DNA from: Candidatus Leptofilum proximum
GTDB taxonomy: Bacteria > Chloroflexota > Anaerolineae > Promineifilales > Promineifilaceae
Direction: 5' to 3'
NCBI GenBank assembly: GCA_016710325.1
Contig: JADJXK010000002.1
Location: 2,480,001 to 2,544,000 of the forward strand
Length of the DNA: 64,000 nt
Part shown: in pieces, positions 59,098-64,000 of the stretch
Position numbering within the stretch: the first letter of the stretch is position 1
How the letters are laid out: each line of letters opens with the position of its first letter
The notes under the pieces: model-generated
Databases searched by the model: none
What the model saw: the letters and a program-made list of their open reading frames with translations, nothing else
What the model was told of the DNA's origin: nothing
Made by a program: the position numbers and the translations under genes

Positions 59098-60836
59098 GAG
59101 ATAATGCAAGATTGTTTATAGACAAAGAGACAGGTACACCTGCTGATACCCTGCTCGCTTTTGGCGTGGCTGATTTTTTAGATCGGTTGATTCCTGAGGA
59201 AGTGGCAGATGTGGGCTTGAGGCTTGAGGATTTGGGGGATTGTTATTGTGTGTCCCTGAACAGGCCCATTCAACCGGAATGGGTGACACAAGCGAGCTTC
59301 TTCTCTATTATTCCTGGCTTAAACACGAAAACAAAAGAAACGGCCGTTCCCCACACGATTGACTACCTTGCCCATCAGCAGCGCAATAATGTCTACTTCG
59401 AAGCGCGTAAAGACGAGAGCGACAACGAACAACTGGCTCTACAAGGCATACACCCACCTCATCCTGATTGGCCTGCCTGGGCTGTTATCAACCAAATGTC
59501 AGCCACTCCCTCCTACAACAAGTTAGTTGAATTGTGGCATCAGCACGAGTCATGTTTTCCTCAACTCACTGCTATCATTTTGCAGATGTATAGCCATCGC
59601 CCGAATCAAGTGGAGCAAGGAAGCGCAGACTGGGCAAAGTTGGCAAACCAGCAAAATCTTAAAGAGGCAGCAAACATTGCCCAATTACAGGTTGTCAACC
59701 CTGGAATGGGCAAGGGCGGCAATCGCAGCAAAGCCACAGGGTTAGGAATCGGTGGGCTCAATGCTTTTTGGCTGCCCGAATATTTGAAATTTGCCGGACT
59801 TTACCAGGCAGCTATTCCCCGCGTAGTCAGAGGTGAGAAGGATCGCAAAACGTATGTACTTCGTCCCAACAAACTAAACTGGTCTACGCATAAAAAGGTT
59901 TTTAGTGAGTTCCAGAAAGTGATGTATGCGCAGACGGCCGTTAAAATGGATATCCTGACAAGTCTCACTTATTGCCAGACTTACCTGACAGAATGGACTA
60001 ATGTTCAAGCTGGAAAGATAGGCCGTTCTCGCGGCAACCCTCATAACCATGTCGCTGCTATTGAAACCGTTTACTACAAACATTTGGGTAGCGCCCATGC
60101 CACCCTCAATTTAAGCAGTTTAAACCTGCCCGAATGGATCGGAGCCGACATCATCACCAGAGAACAAGCCCAGGAGTTCTTAGATTTACTGAGCGAGCAT
60201 AACTTTGTCATCTTTAGGCTAGACGAGAAAAAGGGTAACGAATACAACCTGCTTCTGGCCTACAGACACTTCCTTTCTGGACGTGATTTATCCATGTTTT
60301 TTCAGTTCATGGGTGGATACAGCGCACATCTGATGTCAGAAATGGCAAAAGGCAACAACCCACCCCTATTTAGTGTAACCAATTTGGAGGTATTAATTAT
60401 GGCACACGATGAAGAGGACAAGTTAGCTGAAATCATTCAAAATGAAGGCTTTCGTAACATTGCCGAAGCCATTCGACGCAGCACCATCATCCCACAAGGG
60501 CAAAAGGCACGCGGACGTGATTCATTGTACGACATTCGTTATGGGTTGGGCAGCAAACTGCTGCGCCATGCCCAATACAACGAAGCCTTTATTCAAGAAT
60601 TGGGTCGATTCATGCACGATTACAACCATGAAACTGTTCGCAAACATGAGACACGTAAGCAAATATTCCGAAGCTATATCACAATAGATGACATAGAGGA
60701 AATTGTCAGACTCATTGATAAATATAATGCTCCTACTATTGCTTATCTGCTTGTCGCCTTTGGCTATGCTCGTGATCCGAAACTTGGTCAAAAAGCGGAA
60801 GACGAAGTTGAAGAACCCGTATCACAAATCAGTTAA
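59094..60836 (+). CDS. cas8: Cascade large subunit, Cas8-like
   Basis: 580 residues, identified mainly by position between cas3 and cas7 and by size. The first 60 residues (PADTLLAFGVADFLDRLIPEE) and the segment GKGGNRSKATGLGIGGLNAFWLPEYLKFAGLY fit Cas8a/Csx13-like proteins in my judgement, but subtype is not certain. The C-terminal 145 residues are helical and begin with an internal RBS-ATG, see 60399-60836. No CxxC zinc motif is evident. Confidence 0.75.
   Translation: MRDNARLFIDKETGTPADTLLAFGVADFLDRLIPEEVADVGLRLEDLGDCYCVSLNRPIQPEWVTQASFFSIIPGLNTKTKETAVPHTIDYLAHQQRNNVYFEARKDESDNEQLALQGIHPPHPDWPAWAVINQMSATPSYNKLVELWHQHESCFPQLTAIILQMYSHRPNQVEQGSADWAKLANQQNLKEAANIAQLQVVNPGMGKGGNRSKATGLGIGGLNAFWLPEYLKFAGLYQAAIPRVVRGEKDRKTYVLRPNKLNWSTHKKVFSEFQKVMYAQTAVKMDILTSLTYCQTYLTEWTNVQAGKIGRSRGNPHNHVAAIETVYYKHLGSAHATLNLSSLNLPEWIGADIITREQAQEFLDLLSEHNFVIFRLDEKKGNEYNLLLAYRHFLSGRDLSMFFQFMGGYSAHLMSEMAKGNNPPLFSVTNLEVLIMAHDEEDKLAEIIQNEGFRNIAEAIRRSTIIPQGQKARGRDSLYDIRYGLGSKLLRHAQYNEAFIQELGRFMHDYNHETVRKHETRKQIFRSYITIDDIEEIVRLIDKYNAPTIAYLLVAFGYARDPKLGQKAEDEVEEPVSQIS
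60399..60836 (+). CDS. Internal in-frame start in cas8: predicted Cas11-like small subunit
   Basis: GGAGG (60386-60390) and an 8-nt spacer precede an ATG in the cas8 frame. The product MAHDEEDKLAEIIQNEGF... would have 145 residues, mostly alpha-helical. Internal translation of a Cas11 small subunit from the 3' part of the large-subunit gene is established for types I-B, I-C and I-D, and no separate cas11 gene is present here. Strong RBS in mid-gene is the direct evidence; the function is inference. Confidence 0.65.
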   Translation: MAHDEEDKLAEIIQNEGFRNIAEAIRRSTIIPQGQKARGRDSLYDIRYGLGSKLLRHAQYNEAFIQELGRFMHDYNHETVRKHETRKQIFRSYITIDDIEEIVRLIDKYNAPTIAYLLVAFGYARDPKLGQKAEDEVEEPVSQIS

Positions 60837-60868
60837 ACAATCATTTTCAAATGGAGGAACTCGTAACC

Positions 60869-61870
60869 ATGTCTGAAAAACAAGTTTATTCTCTGTCCAT
60901 CTCAGCTCGTGCCGTCTTGAATCTGCATAGTCTCAATAACGAGGGTGGAGAAGGCAATCAGATTCAAACCCGCATGGTAGATATTGTCACCTACGATGAA
61001 AATAGACAACCACGCTTAGCTAATGTTAACGCCATTAGTGGCGATATGTTCAAGCACATCCAGGCCGAACATTTACACCGCATCGCCACCGAAAAAGGCT
61101 TGCCACTTTGTAAAGCATGTCAACGTTTTGACGCAAATCGCATGAGCGCTGATCCTGATTTTCGTGATTGGGTAAAAGCGGAGAAACCAACCCAGGTTCA
61201 AGTAGTAGATCGGCTTCTTGCTTGTGCCATTGATAACCTTGAAGGTAACCTCATCACCGAAGGCAACCTTTCTGCTCCACGCAAGAGTGTGGTGGAATTT
61301 GGCTGGGTTGTGTGCTTGCCAGATAAAGATGCAGGGGCTTCCGATGAGTATTTCCATGTGAAATACGCGCCAGATCGCCGCGAAAAACCAACGGATAAAG
61401 ATGAACGGGAAGGCAATTTAGGCCAGGCCATCTTTCATCGTCCCACCAACAGCGGCGTATATGCCATTGTGACGAATTTGGAGCTATCGCGCATTGGCTA
61501 CAATGATATTTCCCATACTTATGTGGATGGTGTGGATCGGCAGGCCCAATATGCGGCCCTTTTAGAAAGTATTCTGTACACCTTTATAGAAATGAATGGA
61601 GCGATGCGGAATACGCAAATGCCCCATTTAGTCGCTTTGGATGGCGTGGTTGCCGTCAGCTATGGCATTGCCCCTGCTCCCACTGTCAGCCCTCTTAACA
61701 AGGACTTCAAACAAGTGATCGAGGGAACACGTGATGCTATCAATCGGTTACACAACAAAGATGTCGTTCAAGTGCTGCCTTTTGACAACCTTACTGAATT
61801 TTCTGATATTTTAAGCACGTTGATCCTGGAGTCAGAGCCATACACCATGCAGTCGGTGGGTGCTGTTTAA
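60869..61870 (+). CDS. cas7: Cascade backbone Cas7 (DevR/Csa2 family)
   Basis: 333 residues. Typical entry SLSISARAVLNLHSLNNEGGEGNQIQTRMVDI and NAISGDMFKHIQAEHLHRIA of the Cas7/Cst2/DevR family. A glycine-containing loop and the thumb-like region follow. It polymerises along the crRNA. Start at MSEKQVYS with GGAGGAACTCGTAACC. 32 nt after cas8, 9 nt before cas5. Confidence 0.9.
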   Translation: MSEKQVYSLSISARAVLNLHSLNNEGGEGNQIQTRMVDIVTYDENRQPRLANVNAISGDMFKHIQAEHLHRIATEKGLPLCKACQRFDANRMSADPDFRDWVKAEKPTQVQVVDRLLACAIDNLEGNLITEGNLSAPRKSVVEFGWVVCLPDKDAGASDEYFHVKYAPDRREKPTDKDEREGNLGQAIFHRPTNSGVYAIVTNLELSRIGYNDISHTYVDGVDRQAQYAALLESILYTFIEMNGAMRNTQMPHLVALDGVVAVSYGIAPAPTVSPLNKDFKQVIEGTRDAINRLHNKDVVQVLPFDNLTEFSDILSTLILESEPYTMQSVGAV

Positions 61871-61879
61871 GGAGACATT

Positions 61880-62611
61880 ATGTGGATAATTGCCTCTTTT
61901 GAGCCCACATCATTATTTAGTTTGCGGCCAGCCAACGCCACCACCAGTGGCGGCAAAACATTGGTCACACCAACACCTTATGCCATCAAAATGGCTTTGC
62001 TAGATGCAGCCTTGCGCATCTATGGTCAACCAGTTGGTTCTGTCTGGTTTCCTTTTATTCGAGATTTACAAATTGCCATTGCTTTACCCAACCATCTGAC
62101 GGTTATAAACACCTTTGTCAAAATTTTGCGACCCCATAAAAGTGGGGCAAAAGATACGGTTGGTACAGGGCTGGAAGGGCCCATGGGCAATACGATTGCC
62201 TATCGTGAACTTGTCTATTTTGCTGGTTTAGTCAGAATTGCTATACAACCTAATCACAAAGTGAAGAAGCTCACAGAAATACCACCGTTGCTTGATCTAC
62301 TCGCCCAAATTCACTATCTGGGAAAACGGGGTGGGTTTATGCAGTTCAGGCAGGTTGAAGAAGCGGAGGAATTACCTGAGAGATTCACCAAGCTGAATCG
62401 CGGCAGTGAGGAGCCTTTCTCGATACATGGGTTGATGCAGCTTTTAGATGATTGTGGTCCGAAGATGACGTTTGCACATGCTGACGTATATGACGGAAAA
62501 AATATCAGCGTGGGCAAACCAAACGGCCGTATCCTTAACCCCATCATCCTCCCCTACCGCCTAACCAAATCCAGCCGCGCCTACTCTCTTTACGAGTACA
62601 GCGGGGCATAA
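61880..62611 (+). CDS. cas5: Cascade subunit Cas5
   Basis: 243 residues. Assigned by position after cas7 and RAMP-like features: SLRPANATTSGGKTLVTPTPYAIKMALLDAALR near the N-terminus and a C-terminal strand pattern (LNPIILPYRLTKSSRAYSLYEY). It should cap the 5' handle of the crRNA. AAGGAGACATT precedes the ATG. I see no catalytic triad like that of Cas5 from I-C, consistent with the presence of a cas6 gene. Confidence 0.75.
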   Translation: MWIIASFEPTSLFSLRPANATTSGGKTLVTPTPYAIKMALLDAALRIYGQPVGSVWFPFIRDLQIAIALPNHLTVINTFVKILRPHKSGAKDTVGTGLEGPMGNTIAYRELVYFAGLVRIAIQPNHKVKKLTEIPPLLDLLAQIHYLGKRGGFMQFRQVEEAEELPERFTKLNRGSEEPFSIHGLMQLLDDCGPKMTFAHADVYDGKNISVGKPNGRILNPIILPYRLTKSSRAYSLYEYSGA

Positions 62612-62628
62612 ATCGGCTATCCACATGG

Positions 62629-62634
62629 TATAAT
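62629..62634 (+). promoter_or_regulatory. TATAAT -10 box of the DUF6883 gene
   Basis: TATAAT with 5 nt before the ATG at 62640 and no RBS. It gives the pair its own leaderless promoter within the cas gene run. Confidence 0.5.
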
Positions 62635-62639
62635 GCACG

Positions 62640-62984
62640 ATGAAACTACCAAATGCAGAAAAGGCAGAGGTGCCTGAAGCTAAAATAACTGGCTATTTGC
62701 TGTCATTTGTCCACGAAGACGGCCGTTCTAAAGCAGCCTTCTTTACCCGGTTTGGCTTTTCGGCTTCAGAATGGCGTTCTTTGGCACTTGCCTTGATTAC
62801 ACACGCTACGAATCATAATGTCGTCAATGTGGAACCTTCACAGTTTGGCATGCGCTATGTGATTGAAGGCATCATCCATGCACCAGATGGGCGAAGCCCA
62901 GAAATCCGCTCCATCTGGTTTATTGAACGTGAAGATATGACACCTCGTTTTGTAACGGCTTATCCACTGCGGAGGAAACTATGA
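62640..62984 (+). CDS. DUF6883-like protein
   Basis: 114 residues. MKLPNAEKAEVPEAKITGYLLS...GRSKAAFFTRFGFSASEWRSLALAL...YVIEGIIHAPDGRSPEIRSIWFIE matches the pattern I know for DUF6883, a small protein usually followed by a DUF4926 gene, as here (ATGA overlap at 62981-62984). Function not established. The two-gene arrangement looks toxin-antitoxin-like, which is inference. Confidence 0.7.
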   Translation: MKLPNAEKAEVPEAKITGYLLSFVHEDGRSKAAFFTRFGFSASEWRSLALALITHATNHNVVNVEPSQFGMRYVIEGIIHAPDGRSPEIRSIWFIEREDMTPRFVTAYPLRRKL

Positions 62985-63211
62985 TTAATGAGTTAGATCG
63001 CGTTGTCCTGGCGTCCGAATTACCCGAGCATGGTCTTCAGGTTGGAGACATCGGTACCGTCGTCCTTGTCCATGACCAGGGAAAAGGGTACGAAGTGGAA
63101 TTTGTCAGCCTGGATGGTGAAACTGTGGCCGTCGTTTCGCTGTTGGCAAATCAGGTCAGAACCATTCGCCGACGTGAAGTTCCTCATGCTCGATTGTTGG
63201 CCGCGCCCTGA
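62981..63211 (+). CDS. DUF4926-like protein
   Basis: 76 residues. MINELDRVVLASELPEHGLQVGDIGTVVLVHDQGKGYEVEFVSLDGETVAV is the DUF4926 pattern: a small SH3-like beta barrel. Translationally coupled to the DUF6883 gene. Function unknown; possible antidote or partner. Confidence 0.75.
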   Translation: MINELDRVVLASELPEHGLQVGDIGTVVLVHDQGKGYEVEFVSLDGETVAVVSLLANQVRTIRRREVPHARLLAAP

Positions 63212-63323
63212 TCCATTTCGCCTACCGTCTCATCTGTCCCAGCGTTTTTCCTGCCACCTTTACGCGTAATACGTAAAGGAGAAACGGCCGTCAACAGGCC
63301 ATTGTTCCACCAGGGAAATCTGA

Positions 63324-64000
63324 ATGACTAACTTACAGCTTACCCATCTTCGCTTCGACTGCACCGCTACTACTTCCATTCAGCTGGGTGGCCATTACGC
63401 CGGGAATAACCTGCGCAACGCCCTGGCCAACGTCATGCGCCGCGCCGTCTGTCCGGACGCCAACCGCCGCAACGGTGCACCACCCAGCGATGCCCATGCC
63501 GCCACCTGCCCCGCCTGCTGGCTGCTCACCTCTAACCTGGATCCAGGCACTGTGGTGCGCGCCTACACCCTCATGCCGCCCATTCCCGCCCGTTGGCAAG
63601 TTGAGCCTGGCGAAACTTTCTCTTTTGGTCTTACCCTATTTGGCGATGGCTTCCGCTACCTGCCTTACTTTGTCCTGGCCATTTCCGAGATGGGGCAGGG
63701 GGAGGGCATTGGCCCCGGACGACGCGAAGGCAACGGCCGTTTCCATGTCCACACCATAACCGCCATCGATCCGCTTCGGGGCGACATCCAGCAACTGCTA
63801 GGCCCCGGCGACAGTCTGGTCACCATCCCCACCATTCATGTGGATCACACGGCCGTGCAGCAAATCAGCCAGCATTATCTGAACAACCTGCCAGCCAATA
63901 ACATGCTCACCATTCACTTCCTTACGCCCTTGCGTTTGGAGGAAGAACAACAACCGTTCAAAACGCCAGACTTCGCTGTACTCTTCCAACGCACCCTTTA
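63324..64000 (+). CDS. cas6: CRISPR pre-crRNA endoribonuclease Cas6 (3' partial)
   Basis: Open from the ATG at 63324 (AGGGAAATCTGA upstream) to the window edge, at least 225 residues. LGGHYAGNNLRNALANVMRRAVCP, then CPACWLL, FSFGLTLFGDGFRYLPYFVLAISEMGQGEGIGPGRREGNGRFHVH match the Cas6 group common in type I and III systems. It cuts repeat RNA to make crRNAs. The gene is visibly more GC-rich than cas3-cas5 and stands 112 nt after the DUF4926 gene, so it may be a separate unit. Confidence 0.85.
   Translation, partial: MTNLQLTHLRFDCTATTSIQLGGHYAGNNLRNALANVMRRAVCPDANRRNGAPPSDAHAATCPACWLLTSNLDPGTVVRAYTLMPPIPARWQVEPGETFSFGLTLFGDGFRYLPYFVLAISEMGQGEGIGPGRREGNGRFHVHTITAIDPLRGDIQQLLGPGDSLVTIPTIHVDHTAVQQISQHYLNNLPANNMLTIHFLTPLRLEEEQQPFKTPDFAVLFQRTL

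Noticed and set aside
53000..64000. CRISPR array next to the cas genes
   Set aside because: I read both flanks and all intergenic gaps and found no regularly spaced direct repeats of 25-40 bp. The array is probably beyond the right edge.

Overview
The window looks like a piece of a bacterial chromosome, moderately GC-rich, with a roughly 16.6 kb integrated mobile element and a type I CRISPR-Cas locus. I suspect a Chloroflexota (Anaerolineae-like) host from the overall protein flavour: type III glutamine synthetase, ClpC, GAF/histidine kinases, and lipoproteins with Thr/Pro-rich linkers. That is an impression, not a test. Two genome-style signatures run through the window. One is the 8-bp palindrome ACGGCCGT, about 95 copies by manual count. 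The other is a set of intergenic hairpins built from imperfect 7-bp tandem words that start at, or just after, stop codons.

Layout. 0-5 kb: glnN (type III glutamine synthetase) with a promoter and a hairpin/U-tract in its leader, followed by a GAF/HisKA_2 kinase and an ANTAR response regulator. 5-15 kb: housekeeping genes (clpC, a PPOX-family protein, murI, a glutamine amidotransferase, rplS, a small conserved protein, proS, a D-threonine-aldolase-like enzyme). 14-35 kb: a wHTH/membrane-protein pair under a 33-bp palindrome, a hybrid kinase, vapBC, adenine deaminase, a TetR/thioesterase/GNAT cluster with two NemR-box-like operators, an ECF sigma factor, OsmC, an amine oxidase, a run of five lipoproteins or membrane proteins, and a second GAF kinase.

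35.8-52.5 kb: an integrated mobilizable element. It has a large serine recombinase at the left end, apparently interrupting a host gene, then an Xis-like protein and replication genes (DnaC-like ATPase, replisome-organizer-like protein, RHH regulator, tandem TTGAC repeats). A mobilization block follows (HUH relaxase, MobC-like protein, VirD4-like protein with a degenerate P-loop, candidate oriT), then accessory genes including RadC, a SWIM protein and two paralogous sigma-region-2-like proteins.

53-64 kb: CRISPR-Cas. cas1-cas2-cas4 lie on the minus strand. On the plus strand are a small HTH gene, a WYL regulator, cas3 (helicase first, HD last), cas8, cas7, cas5, a DUF6883/DUF4926 pair, and cas6, which runs off the right edge. 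The two divergent cas promoters share an identical 12-mer at the same distance from their -10 boxes. cas8 contains an internal RBS and ATG that would make a 145-residue Cas11-like small subunit. No CRISPR array, tRNA or rRNA was seen.
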